Positions 17,234-25,592 of a stretch of 64,000 nt of DNA are shown one piece after another. The notes below the pieces were generated by a model. That model saw only the letters and a list, made by a program, of their open reading frames with translations, was not told where the DNA came from and made no database searches. Each line of letters opens with the position of its first letter. The stretch's first letter is position 1. The position numbers were made by a program, and so were the translations under genes. This DNA is from Agarivorans sp. Toyoura001 (lineage in GTDB: Bacteria > Pseudomonadota > Gammaproteobacteria > Enterobacterales > Celerinatantimonadaceae), in NCBI RefSeq assembly GCF_005405585.1, contig NZ_BJEQ01000003.1, forward strand, positions 186,001 through 250,000, read 5' to 3'.

Positions 17234-17914
17234 TTAACCTAAAAATTCTCTACGAACAGATTTGCTAGTCTTAAACAACCCACCGTAAGCCGACGTTTGG
17301 GTGCTTGAACTGGCATCCATTACCCCGCGCGCTTTTACACAGAAGTGGGTCGCATCCATAGTAATGGCCACATCATCGGTACCTAGTAGGCTTTGCAAAG
17401 CAACCAGTATTTGCTGAGTTAGCCGTTCTTGTACCTGAGGCCGCTGGGCAAAAAAGCGCACAATACGGTTAATTTTAGATAACCCGATTATGTTGTCTTT
17501 AGGGATATAAGCCACTTTGGCTAAACCATCAATGGTGACAAAATGGTGTTCACAAGTACTCGTGAAAGCAATATCTGAGATCTTCACCATCTCTTCTACC
17601 GCCATTTTATTTTCAATGATGCTGATTTTTGGAAAACGCGAATAATCCAAACCAGAGAACACTTCATCAACAAACATCTTGGCAATACGATGCGGAGTTT
17701 CAGCTAGGCTATCATCTTTTAAATCCAAGCCTAAGGTTGCCACTACGTCAGTCAAAGAGGCCTTAATTTTTAAGTACTTTTGCTCGTTGGTTAATTGATT
17801 TTCCAGCAAAGGTGTTTCAATACCTTTATCAATTAATGCTTGGCGTACTTGAATTGCCTCTGGTGACAAGCAAGCGTCTTTTCTAAATTGTTTTTCAGCT
17901 AACGCTACTTTCAT
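17234..17914 (-). CDS. folE: GTP cyclohydrolase I
   Basis: 226 residues. Converts GTP to 7,8-dihydroneopterin triphosphate, the first pterin step. The zinc ligands are visible in [11 protein letters not shown] (Cys and His) and in THFCVKARG (Cys). The segments [25 protein letters not shown] and [26 protein letters not shown] are close to E. coli FolE. The start is ATG at 17914, with AAGGAAG before it; a GTG six bases upstream is less likely. Grouped with folM and folX on the same strand, so it probably feeds tetrahydromonapterin synthesis, perhaps as a second FolE. Confidence 0.95.
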   Translation of the reverse strand: MKVALAEKQFRKDACLSPEAIQVRQALIDKGIETPLLENQLTNEQKYLKIKASLTDVVATLGLDLKDDSLAETPHRIAKMFVDEVFSGLDYSRFPKISIIENKMAVEEMVKISDIAFTSTCEHHFVTIDGLAKVAYIPKDNIIGLSKINRIVRFFAQRPQVQERLTQQILVALQSLLGTDDVAITMDATHFCVKARGVMDASSSTQTSAYGGLFKTSKSVRREFLG

Positions 17915-17980
17915 AATCACTTCCTTTAGATTGTCTTTCTTTTCTCACCCACTGCGGTTTACGTAACAACACTACTAACC

Positions 17981-18730
17981 CTAGACCAGATGGCGCCCGC
18001 CGTCTAAGCCGATAGTGCGTCCAGTGAGGTATTGGCTGCTCATTATATAGTTAACCGCTTGTACCGCTTCAGCCGCACCTGGCTCAACAGCCATTAGCGA
18101 TTTAGCGAGCGCTTTAGTTTTGTATTCTGGTTTGTCGCCTTGGTTAAACATCAACAGCGAAGGCGCAATACTATTCACTTTTACCCTTGGTGCAAGCCGT
18201 GCCGCAAAAGAATGCGTTAAATTAGCCAGGCCAGCTTTACTGGCCGCGTAAGCAATGTGTTTACTACTGCCTTTTTCTACAACGTAATCAGTCATATGAA
18301 TAATATCGGACAGCTGATTATGGGTTTGGTTTTTCAGTAACTCTTCAAAAGCCAAATTAAGTTGATAAGGGGCGCTAACATGCACGCTCCACATTATTCG
18401 CATCAACTCATGCTCATTATCCAAAGCGCCATTTTTAAGCCACTGTGAGGCATTGTGAATCACTGCACGCAATGCTTGGTAATGCTGCAGTACGTAGGCA
18501 ATAAACGCGCTAATTCCAGCCTCATCAGCAAAATCAGCCTGAATACAATCCGCCCCTTTATCTCGTAGGGCGAGCACTGCCGGTTTGTCGCGACGATAGG
18601 TCACTAACACCGAGTAACCCTGATCCAACAGATTCTCAGCAATGGCCAAGCCTAAACGCTGAGTGCCACCGGTGATAAGCACCGGAGCCGATGGAACAGT
18701 TATCGCATTCAATGGCTTATTCACTGTCAC
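17981..18730 (-). CDS. folM: Dihydromonapterin reductase (FolM), SDR family
   Basis: 249 residues, a short-chain dehydrogenase. Cofactor loop TGGTQRLGLAIAENL (TGxxxxxG form) and the catalytic YAASK pair are visible; NAS appears in VIHNASQW and the end LDGGRHLV is the FolM form. FolM reduces dihydromonapterin to tetrahydromonapterin with NADPH (established for E. coli FolM). The start is GTG, inside the last 14 bases of folX, so the two are translationally coupled. There is a 12-residue N-terminal stretch before the cofactor strand. Confidence 0.88.
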   Translation of the reverse strand: MTVNKPLNAITVPSAPVLITGGTQRLGLAIAENLLDQGYSVLVTYRRDKPAVLALRDKGADCIQADFADEAGISAFIAYVLQHYQALRAVIHNASQWLKNGALDNEHELMRIMWSVHVSAPYQLNLAFEELLKNQTHNQLSDIIHMTDYVVEKGSSKHIAYAASKAGLANLTHSFAARLAPRVKVNSIAPSLLMFNQGDKPEYKTKALAKSLMAVEPGAAEAVQAVNYIMSSQYLTGRTIGLDGGRHLV

Positions 18731-19127
18731 GCGAGCCTGATAAAGTTACCGATACTGAATCGGCAAACCGCAAGGCGTGAGGTTTGTCTACGGTAATGCT
18801 GGCGCTAATCACCCTTGGTTCATCCATGGCTAACGAGAGCAAGTCGGCGCAGAGTTTCTCTAACAAGCGAAAATGACCTTGTTCTACATGGGCAATCATC
18901 GCCTTGGTAATCACTTTATAATTAAGCGCCAAATCTTCGCTGTCGGCTTCACACGCTTTGGTGGCTTGATAGCGAATCTCGGCATTAATCACTACATCTT
19001 GCTGCTTACTTAACTCTTCTTGGTTAAAACCTATGTAGGTACGCAAACGTAAATTAGTAATAGTAATTAACGCTGGGCCTAAACTAAAACTGCTGGTCAG
19101 TGGTGCAAGATTAGATACCTTACTCAT
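18717..19127 (-). CDS. folX: Dihydroneopterin triphosphate 2'-epimerase (FolX)
   Basis: 136 residues with the FolB/FolX tunnelling fold: ALITITNLRLRTYIGFNQEELSKQQDVVINAEI at the start and ALNYKVITKAMIAHVEQGHFRLLEKLCADLL in the middle. Position next to folM and folE favours FolX (epimerisation of dihydroneopterin triphosphate to the monapterin form) over FolB aldolase. First gene of folX-folM-folE. A 14-base overlap with folM supports coupled expression. Confidence 0.85.
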   Translation of the reverse strand: MSKVSNLAPLTSSFSLGPALITITNLRLRTYIGFNQEELSKQQDVVINAEIRYQATKACEADSEDLALNYKVITKAMIAHVEQGHFRLLEKLCADLLSLAMDEPRVISASITVDKPHALRFADSVSVTLSGSRDSE

Positions 19128-19233
19128 TTAACTCTCTCTTTAATTCATGTTGCTTACTACATACCTAGCGCATTTAAGTAGGCATTAACAAGTTAGTTGC
19201 TCTTTTAAGTTAACTTTTGTGCACTCGGCAGTT

Positions 19234-19791
19234 TTAGCCAAGCACCTGCTTTTGAATCACTAAACTAACGGAGCCTACTTTAAAACCGAACTTTTTCATT
19301 ACTGACTCGTTAACAATAGTGGCTGGGTTAACCAGATACATTTTGTCTTCCACCACCACGTCCATCGGGCTTCCCTTATAGTCAAGCGTAAGTACGTAGT
19401 CCATAAACAAGGCATTACCGGCCAAACGCATGGTTGCGGCTTGGCTTACATCATTTGCGCTGGCTAAAAAACTGCCGTCGGACTGGCGAACTAAGGTCCA
19501 AATGCGCTGTTGCTTTTCACCGTCGTCAAAAACAAAATGCTCGTCTAGGGTGCCTACGCCTTGTTCATCCCAACTGGCATCAATCACCACATTAAAGTAA
19601 CGAATCAATTCCCCTGAGCGGTTTTTCACAATGCCGTGAGCAGTAAGCTTTCCGCTAAAGAAGTCTTCGATGACTAGTTTGGGTTGATTGGCCGCATGAC
19701 TTGCAACATCAGCACTGGAGCAACCTGCCAGCCCAGCTAACAATCCAAGTAACAAGAGATAGCGTTGATAAACGCTAGATGCAATTTGCAT
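19234..19791 (-). CDS. DUF3833 family lipoprotein
   Basis: 185 residues. A lipoprotein signal ends in LAGC (start at the second in-frame Met). The mature part matches DUF3833: KLVIEDFFSGKLTAHGIVKNRSGELIRYF, then TLDEHFVFDDGEKQQRIW and LTLDYKGSPMDVVVEDKMYLV, a lipocalin-like barrel pattern common in marine gammaproteobacteria. Function unknown; it is probably anchored in the outer membrane facing the periplasm. Often found near SDR or fatty-acid related genes. Confidence 0.8.
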   Translation of the reverse strand: MQIASSVYQRYLLLLGLLAGLAGCSSADVASHAANQPKLVIEDFFSGKLTAHGIVKNRSGELIRYFNVVIDASWDEQGVGTLDEHFVFDDGEKQQRIWTLVRQSDGSFLASANDVSQAATMRLAGNALFMDYVLTLDYKGSPMDVVVEDKMYLVNPATIVNESVMKKFGFKVGSVSLVIQKQVLG

Positions 19792-19868
19792 AGGGTTTTC
19801 GCCAAACAGGAACAATACAAATAAAACGAGGGAAGCAGGGAAAAAGATCTATCAACTTGAAATAATTG

Positions 19869-20078
19869 TTAGTTCCAGTCGCGAGGAGCCAGTTCTGTAC
19901 ACTTAACGCAGTTAAGCGTTTGACCAATCATTGATGAGCGGCCTTTATAGTCCATTACCCATGGGCGGTTTTGCCAAGGCGGTTGATGCCGTACATGCTG
20001 ATAATGCCCACAAGCTAGTCGAGCCACCCAATGCCGCTCATCGTCTAGTTCAAAACCCACTATCACTTGCTTCATCAC
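19869..20078 (-). CDS. DUF3565 family protein
   Basis: 69 residues, matching the family: VGFELDDERHWVARLACGHYQHVRHQPPW and QNRPWVMDYKGR, then a C-terminal NCVKC. Cys and His residues in ACGHYQH and NCVKC suggest a small zinc site. Six bases after the Lrp-type gene, so co-transcribed. Function unknown. Confidence 0.8.
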   Translation of the reverse strand: MMKQVIVGFELDDERHWVARLACGHYQHVRHQPPWQNRPWVMDYKGRSSMIGQTLNCVKCTELAPRDWN

Positions 20079-20083
20079 TGTCC

Positions 20084-20509
20084 TTAGCGGCTAAACATGT
20101 CACGTAATACCATGTGAGTGCGCACCATTACCATTTTCTCCATTTGTTCTAATTGCAAACGGATTTCTTCAAGCCGCGCCATGCTTGCCACTTCAATATA
20201 CAGCAGCATGTCTACGTCACCTGAGATAGCTTGGCAACGCTTTACTTCGGGAATACCTCGCATAATCTCGGCATAAGCTTCACAATTATGTTCTTTATAT
20301 CGTAGCTCTAAATGCGCAGCGATAGGTGCGGCTTGTTGGGCATGACCTAAACGGGCGTGGTAGCCACTTATTACACCTTGTTTCTCTAGATTGCTTATTC
20401 GCTCTGCGGTGGCCGAGCGAGACAGATTAACCTCTCTGGCAATTTGACTCACCGGCGTTCGTGCATTGTCGACCAACATGGCGACAATTTTTTGATCAAA
20501 CTTATCCAA
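20084..20509 (-). CDS. Lrp/AsnC-family transcriptional regulator
   Basis: 141 residues. N-terminal helix-turn-helix (VSQIAREVNLSRSATAERISNLEKQGVISGYHARLG) and a C-terminal RAM ligand-binding domain (CQAISGDVDMLLYIEVASM and the RTHMVLRD end). Lrp-type proteins form octamers and respond to amino acids. Its neighbours cobA and the nir genes do not fix a ligand. The divergent/next gene cobA starts about 60 bases away on the same strand. Confidence 0.88.
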   Translation of the reverse strand: MDKFDQKIVAMLVDNARTPVSQIAREVNLSRSATAERISNLEKQGVISGYHARLGHAQQAAPIAAHLELRYKEHNCEAYAEIMRGIPEVKRCQAISGDVDMLLYIEVASMARLEEIRLQLEQMEKMVMVRTHMVLRDMFSR

Positions 20510-20566
20510 GCATTACTTCCCTATATCTACCCATTCTGGCTTAACCAGACATGTTGGCTGGTGTGG

Positions 20567-21340
20567 CTAATATGGCTCGGGCGTGAACCAAGCAAGCTCT
20601 TGATGCAACTCGGTAACGCTGCCTACCACAATTAGCGATGGGCTGATGGCTTGCTCGGCCAGTATCGCTAGCTCTGCCAATTTGCCGGTAAGCACCCGTT
20701 GTTGTGGGGTTGCGCCGCGCTCAATAATGGCGCAAGGAGTAGCGTCGTCTAGGCCATTGTTCACCAAATTGGCTTGGATTTGTGGGCACTGTTTCAAGCC
20801 CATGTAAAACACCAAGGTATGGTTTGAATGGGCCAACGACGGCCAATCAATATCTTCACCATGTTGTTTTAAATGACCGGTAATAAACTGCACACTCTGC
20901 GCATGGTCGCGATGGGTTAGCGGAATGCCAGCATACGCAGTACACCCTACCGCAGCAGTAATGCCAGGCACTACTTCAAAAGGCAAATTTTCTGCGGCTA
21001 ACGATTGCAGTTCTTCACCACCACGGCCAAAAATAAACGGGTCTCCACCTTTTAGGCGCACCACATGTTTACCTAGCTTGGCTTGGTCTACCAGTATTTG
21101 ATTGATATCGGGTTGCGGTACAAAATGGTGGTCAAGCTGCTTACCTACGTACACCATCTCGGCCGTTGGCGAGGCTAAATCGAGGATCTCTTGCGATACC
21201 AAGCGGTCATACACAATCACGTCTGCGGTGCGGATCCGCTTAACCGCTTTTACCGTTAATAAGTCTGGATCACCCGGACCAGCTCCCACCAATGAAACAA
21301 AACCCAAGTCGCCATTTGGGGCAGAGGGAGATAAAGACAT
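20567..21340 (-). CDS. cobA: Uroporphyrinogen-III C-methyltransferase (SUMT)
   Basis: 257 residues. Adds two methyl groups to uroporphyrinogen III, making precorrin-2 for sirohaem. Family motifs: GFVSLVGAGPGDPDLLTVKA, VYDRLVS, VRLKGGDPFIFGRGGEE, PGITAAVGC and PLTHRDHAQ. It is the single-domain CobA type and lacks the CysG dehydrogenase/ferrochelatase part. The second ATG (21340) is used because AGGA has proper spacing only to it. Its place after nirBDC, where sirohaem is the NirB cofactor, explains the linkage. A terminator lies between nirC and cobA, so cobA may have its own promoter as well. Confidence 0.93.
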   Translation of the reverse strand: MSLSPSAPNGDLGFVSLVGAGPGDPDLLTVKAVKRIRTADVIVYDRLVSQEILDLASPTAEMVYVGKQLDHHFVPQPDINQILVDQAKLGKHVVRLKGGDPFIFGRGGEELQSLAAENLPFEVVPGITAAVGCTAYAGIPLTHRDHAQSVQFITGHLKQHGEDIDWPSLAHSNHTLVFYMGLKQCPQIQANLVNNGLDDATPCAIIERGATPQQRVLTGKLAELAILAEQAISPSLIVVGSVTELHQELAWFTPEPY

Positions 21341-21474
21341 TTGCAGCATCCTTTTAAAATCTATTACTAACAGTTTAGCGGGCTAACGCCGATGGCGTAG
21401 AGTACCAGCTCTGTGGCTTGCTGCCTATATTAGCCTTGGCCTTGGTGTGGGTAAGTTAATATTCTTTAGAAACA

Positions 21475-21505
21475 AAAAAGCCCCTAAGCACAAAGGCTAG
21501 GGGCT
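21475..21505 (-). terminator. Intrinsic terminator after nirC
   Basis: On the minus strand AGCCCCTA / TAGGGGCT with an 11-base loop, followed by six T. It separates nirBDC from cobA. Confidence 0.85.
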
Positions 21506-21538
21506 TCTATATCTTCAGCAAAATGCGCTGCTTAAAGC

Positions 21539-22351
21539 TTAAGCGGCATTGCGTTGTGGCAAGGTTTTACCATGAGTCACATAAATGCTCATACCTGTCA
21601 CCAATAAACCGCCCACAATGTTACCTAAAATAACCGGGATAAGGTTCCAGCCTAACCAGTCAGCAATAGTAAACTCGGCACCTAACATCATGCCTAATGG
21701 GAATAGGTACATGTTTACGACGGCGTGTTCAAATACCAAACCGAAGAAGATGAAGATGGGGAACCACATGGCCAATACTTTGCCGCCAACGGTTTTAGAA
21801 GTCATTGCACCAACCACGCCTAAACACACCATCCAGTTACACAAAATGCCTTTAACAAACACCGTAATCCAGCCGTTTAAGCCGTGCTCAGCAAAACCTA
21901 AAGTACGCGCGGTAGAAGCTTTGATAAACGCTTGGCCTACAGCACCCGGTTCAACACTAAAGTTCATGGTAAAGGTTAAGGCCACCAAAAACGCCACTGC
22001 CACAGAACCAATTAAGTTACCTAAGCCTACTAAGCCCCAGTTACGTAATACACCCGCTTTAGTCACACCAGGACGTTTTTCTAATAACGGCAATGGTGCA
22101 AGTGCAAATACACCGGTCATTAAATCAAAACCCATCAGGTTTAAAATACAAAAACCCACTGGGAATACCAATGCACCCACTAGCGGAATACCAGTTTGCA
22201 CGGCTGCGGTAATCGCTACTGCTACCGCAATCGCTAAAATAGCACCAGCCATAATGCCGCGAACAATGGTATCGCGGGTCGACATAAACACTTTGCTTTC
22301 ACCGGCATCGATCATGGTTTGAACGAATTCAGCGGGTTTTACGTAAGACAT
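21539..22351 (-). CDS. nirC: Formate/nitrite transporter family protein (NirC-type)
   Basis: 270 residues, six membrane helices of the FNT channel fold. The segment AVFALAPLPLLEKRPG and the VGLGNLIGSVAVAFL helix (FNT signature region) are present, as is ILCNWMVCLGVV, where FNT proteins carry an Asn-Trp pair. Position right after nirD assigns nitrite as substrate: import of nitrite or expulsion of excess. Slightly longer than E. coli NirC (268) with a different C-terminal tail. Last gene before the terminator. Confidence 0.92.
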   Translation of the reverse strand: MSYVKPAEFVQTMIDAGESKVFMSTRDTIVRGIMAGAILAIAVAVAITAAVQTGIPLVGALVFPVGFCILNLMGFDLMTGVFALAPLPLLEKRPGVTKAGVLRNWGLVGLGNLIGSVAVAFLVALTFTMNFSVEPGAVGQAFIKASTARTLGFAEHGLNGWITVFVKGILCNWMVCLGVVGAMTSKTVGGKVLAMWFPIFIFFGLVFEHAVVNMYLFPLGMMLGAEFTIADWLGWNLIPVILGNIVGGLLVTGMSIYVTHGKTLPQRNAA

Positions 22352-22386
22352 ATTAGTCCTTAATGTTAAAGTTAAATCGAAATTCT

Positions 22387-22710
22387 TTAGGCGCTTACGG
22401 CTACCTTGCCGGCGCTAACTTTTACTGGGTAGCTAGCAACAGATACTGTTGGGTTTTCTAGGCATTCACCGCTGGTTAAATTGAAGCGTTGTTTTTTAAG
22501 TGGGCTAGCAACCCAAAGTTGACCTTGATGCTCAACAATCAATCCGCGTGATAACACGTTAGATTGAGCAAAAGGGTCCATGTTATTGATCGCAAATACT
22601 TGCTCGTCATCACGTGGGCGGAACAAAGCTACTTGAGCCCCGTTCACTAATGCGCAAATACCGGTGCCTGGGGTGATGTCGTGTAATTTACAAACTGTTT
22701 CAAAGCTCAT
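22387..22710 (-). CDS. nirD: Nitrite reductase (NADH), small subunit
   Basis: 107 residues, Rieske-like beta fold. The start VCKLHDITPGTGICALVNGAQVALFRP and the later LSRGLIVEHQGQLWVASPLKKQRFNLTSGECL match NirD. As in other NirD proteins, the iron-sulphur ligand pattern of true Rieske proteins is absent (no CxH...CxxH). It binds NirB and forms the cytoplasmic ammonia-forming nitrite reductase. Two bases separate the nirB stop from its start. Confidence 0.93.
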   Translation of the reverse strand: MSFETVCKLHDITPGTGICALVNGAQVALFRPRDDEQVFAINNMDPFAQSNVLSRGLIVEHQGQLWVASPLKKQRFNLTSGECLENPTVSVASYPVKVSAGKVAVSA

Positions 22711-22712
22711 GA

Positions 22713-25271
22713 TTATGCCTCCAACTCAACGTGTAGAATGTCGCCTTTAGCGCCGGGATTTTTTTCTGAGAACGTCGCTGGGCGATGCTGTTCACGCTCG
22801 TCCACAAACACCACGTTGTTGTCACGTTGGTCACTGTTAATAAAGTGAGCAAAGCGTTTTAGCTGTACTTCGTCGTTAATGGTATCGGTCCATTCACAAC
22901 TAAAGTTTTCAATTAACTTGGTCACGTCGGCTTCGAGCTGTTGGTTAATGCCCAACTTATCGTTAACGATCACTTCACGCAGGTAATCTACGCCGCCTTC
23001 TAGGTTTTCTAACCACACTGAAGTACGTTGTAGTTTGTCGGCAGTACGGATGTAAAACATCATGAAACGGTCGACATATTTAAGCAGCGTGGCTTGATCT
23101 AGATCGGCCGCTAATAAGTCGCCGTGGCGAGGTTTCATGCCACCATTACCGCCTACATACATGTTCCAACCCGCGTCGGTAGCAATAATGCCTAAGTCTT
23201 TACCTTGTGCTTCGGCACACTCACGGGTACAGCCCGATACACCAAACTTCATTTTGTGCGGGGTACGAATGCCTTTGTAGCGATTCTCTAGCATGACCCC
23301 TAGGCCAACACTATCTTGCACACCAAAGCGACACCAGGTGCTACCCACACAGGTTTTAGCCATGCGCAGCGCTTTACCGTAGGCTTGGCCGGTTTCGTAA
23401 CCCGCTTCGATTAGCTTGCGCCAAATAGTAGGAAGGTCGTCTTTTTGCGCGCCAAATAAACCAATACGCTGCGCGCCAGTAACCTTGGTGTATAGCTTGT
23501 ATTCTTCGGCCACTTCGGCCAATACACCAAGGGCTTTCGGCGTGACTTCGCCGCCCGGCATGCGCGGAATCACCGAGTAAGTGCCGTCTTTTTGCATGTT
23601 GCCAAGGAAGTTGTCGTTGGTGTCTTGCAAGCTCACCAATTGCGGTGCTAATACATGATCGCCCCAGCAAGATGCCATAATTGAGCCAACTGCAGGCTTA
23701 CATACTTCACAACCATAACCTTTACCGTGCTTAGTAAGCACTTGGTCGAAGCTTTTCAGGCCTTCAATACGAATCAGGTGGAATAACTCTTGGCGTGAAT
23801 ATTCGAAGTGCTCACATAAGTGGTTGTTTACTTCTACGCCCGCTTTAGCCAGCTCTGCATTTAGCACTTGGCCAATCAGTGGCAAACAACCGCCACAACC
23901 AGTACCTGCATTGGTAGAGGCTTTAATTTCGGCCATAGTGGTTTGACCGTCAGCCACTGCTGCAGCGATCTTACCCTTGGTAACATCAAAACAAGAACAA
24001 ATCACCGCTGAGTCAGGCAAAGAGTCTGCACCCATTGCTGGCTTCTCTGCGCCTGCATGAGCAGGTAAAATTAAGGTGTCAGGATGTTCCGGTAAGTCGA
24101 TATCGTTAAGCTTAAGTTGCAATAAGTTACCGTAGTCAGCGGTATCACCAACCAAAACCGCACCTAGCAGTTTTTTGCCGTCTTCAGACACGATTAAGCG
24201 CTTGTATACGCCCTCTTCATCGTTTTGGTACACAAAGCTCTTACAATTTGGTGTGCGGCCATTGGCATCGCCAATGCTGCCTACCTTTACGCCGAGTAAC
24301 TTAAGCTTGGCACTCATGTCAGCGCCTTCAAAGGCGTTGTTATTGCCCAATAAATGATCAACGGCCACTTGCGCCATTTTGTAACCTGGCGCGACTAAAC
24401 CGAAGAAGCTCTCGTTCCAAGAAGCACACTCGCCAATCGCGTAAATGTCTTCGTCAGAGCTTAAACATTGGTCGTTAATCGCAATACCGCCACGAGGAGC
24501 GATAGTTAGTTCAGACTGACGGGCTAATTTATCTTGTGGGCGAATACCGGTAGAAAATACAATGAAGTCGACTTCTAACTTGCTCTCATCGGCAAACTGC
24601 ATGGTATTGCGAGCATGCTCGCCTTGAGCTTGAATTTCTAAAGTGTTTTTACTGGTATGCACTTGCACACCCATGCGCTCAATTTTATTGCGAAGTAGCA
24701 AACCGCCCTGTTGATCTAATTGCTCTGCCATCAGTACCGGGGCAAATTCAATCACATGTGTTTCTACACCCAGCGCTTTAAGTGCGCCTGCGGCTTCTAG
24801 CCCTAATAAACCGCCGCCGACTACTGCGCCGCTTTTGCTCTTTTTAGCGCTACCCTCAATGGCTTTTAAATCTTCAATGGTGCGGTAAACAAAACAATCT
24901 TTATTTTCGCTGCCCTTAATAGGCGGTACCCAAGGGTAAGAGCCTGTTGCCATTACTAGCTTGTCGTAATTGATTTCACGACCAGTGCTTGAGTAAACCA
25001 CTTTTTGCTCACGGTTAATGTTGATAGCGCGCTCGCCTAACAACACCTCAATACCGTGTTTCTCGTAAAAGCCATGTTTCACTAAAGATAATTCTTCAGC
25101 GGTGTGATGAGAAAAGTATGAAGACAAATGAACGCGGTCGTAAGCTACTCGCGGCTCTTCACAGAAAACGGTTACGTCTAATTGGCTCAGATCAGCTTTA
25201 TCAACCAAATCTTCCAAATAACGGTGACCCACCATGCCATTGCCAATTACAACTAGCTTCAACTTGCTCAT
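22713..25271 (-). CDS. nirB: Nitrite reductase (NADH), large subunit
   Basis: 852 residues. Reduces nitrite to ammonia with NADH in the cytoplasm. Order of domains: FAD-binding N-terminus (VVIGNGMVGHRYLE), NAD-binding GGGLLGLEAAGAL, a BFD-type [2Fe-2S] region with CSCFDVTKG and GTGCGGCLPL, then the sirohaem/[4Fe-4S] half with TCVGSTWCRFG and GVSGCTRECAEAQGKDLGI (Cys ligands). Length matches E. coli NirB (847). A FNR box and a TACC-N7-GGTA dyad lie upstream at spacing like the E. coli nir promoter. Confidence 0.96.
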   Translation of the reverse strand: MSKLKLVVIGNGMVGHRYLEDLVDKADLSQLDVTVFCEEPRVAYDRVHLSSYFSHHTAEELSLVKHGFYEKHGIEVLLGERAININREQKVVYSSTGREINYDKLVMATGSYPWVPPIKGSENKDCFVYRTIEDLKAIEGSAKKSKSGAVVGGGLLGLEAAGALKALGVETHVIEFAPVLMAEQLDQQGGLLLRNKIERMGVQVHTSKNTLEIQAQGEHARNTMQFADESKLEVDFIVFSTGIRPQDKLARQSELTIAPRGGIAINDQCLSSDEDIYAIGECASWNESFFGLVAPGYKMAQVAVDHLLGNNNAFEGADMSAKLKLLGVKVGSIGDANGRTPNCKSFVYQNDEEGVYKRLIVSEDGKKLLGAVLVGDTADYGNLLQLKLNDIDLPEHPDTLILPAHAGAEKPAMGADSLPDSAVICSCFDVTKGKIAAAVADGQTTMAEIKASTNAGTGCGGCLPLIGQVLNAELAKAGVEVNNHLCEHFEYSRQELFHLIRIEGLKSFDQVLTKHGKGYGCEVCKPAVGSIMASCWGDHVLAPQLVSLQDTNDNFLGNMQKDGTYSVIPRMPGGEVTPKALGVLAEVAEEYKLYTKVTGAQRIGLFGAQKDDLPTIWRKLIEAGYETGQAYGKALRMAKTCVGSTWCRFGVQDSVGLGVMLENRYKGIRTPHKMKFGVSGCTRECAEAQGKDLGIIATDAGWNMYVGGNGGMKPRHGDLLAADLDQATLLKYVDRFMMFYIRTADKLQRTSVWLENLEGGVDYLREVIVNDKLGINQQLEADVTKLIENFSCEWTDTINDEVQLKRFAHFINSDQRDNNVVFVDEREQHRPATFSEKNPGAKGDILHVELEA

Positions 25272-25298
25272 AGAATTCCTAGGGACAAAATAAGATTA

Positions 25299-25376
25299 AT
25301 GCGCGGATAATAGGATGTAACAAAAATAAAAGAATGATGTAGATCAATAACAACTTTAAACTACCCTAAAGAGGTA
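25299..25376 (-). promoter_or_regulatory. nirB promoter with FNR box and NarP/NarL-like dyad
   Basis: Reading the minus strand: the -10 hexamer TATTAT is at 25312-25307, which puts the start of transcription near 25299. An FNR box TTGATCTACATCAT (25347-25334) is centred at about -41.5. A TACC-N7-GGTA dyad (25362-25376) is centred near -70. E. coli nirB has FNR at -41.5 and NarL/NarP at -69.5, so the layout agrees. The dyad is one base shorter than the standard 7-2-7 site. Confidence 0.75.
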
Positions 25377-25494
25377 TATTGGTCATTTATACTGCAAATT
25401 CTGAAATATTCTTACATTTGAGTAATAAAAACACACTAAAAGACACGTATTTCGCCTAACGTGATTTTGTAAACAGATGAAATTATTTTTCACA

Positions 25495-25513
25495 TACCTA
25501 CTCAAAATAGGTA
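25495..25513 (+). promoter_or_regulatory. Inverted repeat TACCTA-N7-TAGGTA upstream of a binding-protein gene
   Basis: Perfect 6-bp inverted repeat about 80 bases before the plus-strand binding-protein gene at 25593 and some 220 bases upstream of nirB. It could be an operator for that gene. Its TACC...GGTA ends resemble the dyad at nirB, but the spacing is different. Regulator unknown. Confidence 0.35.
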
Positions 25514-25592
25514 GTTGGTGTGAATATTGAGCACTGAGTTTACACACTCAACTACAGTTAAATCAGGTGGGCGTTAACAAACAGAGCAGGTA

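Noticed and set aside
20084-20509. NirL/AhbA-type sirohaem decarboxylase next to cobA
   Set aside because: The protein has an ordinary Lrp helix-turn-helix and RAM domain and the length of a regulator; other haem d1 genes are missing.
21585-22322. 245-codon plus-strand frame
   Set aside because: It is the exact antisense of nirC, made of the reverse of hydrophobic codons; no family resemblance and no ribosome site.
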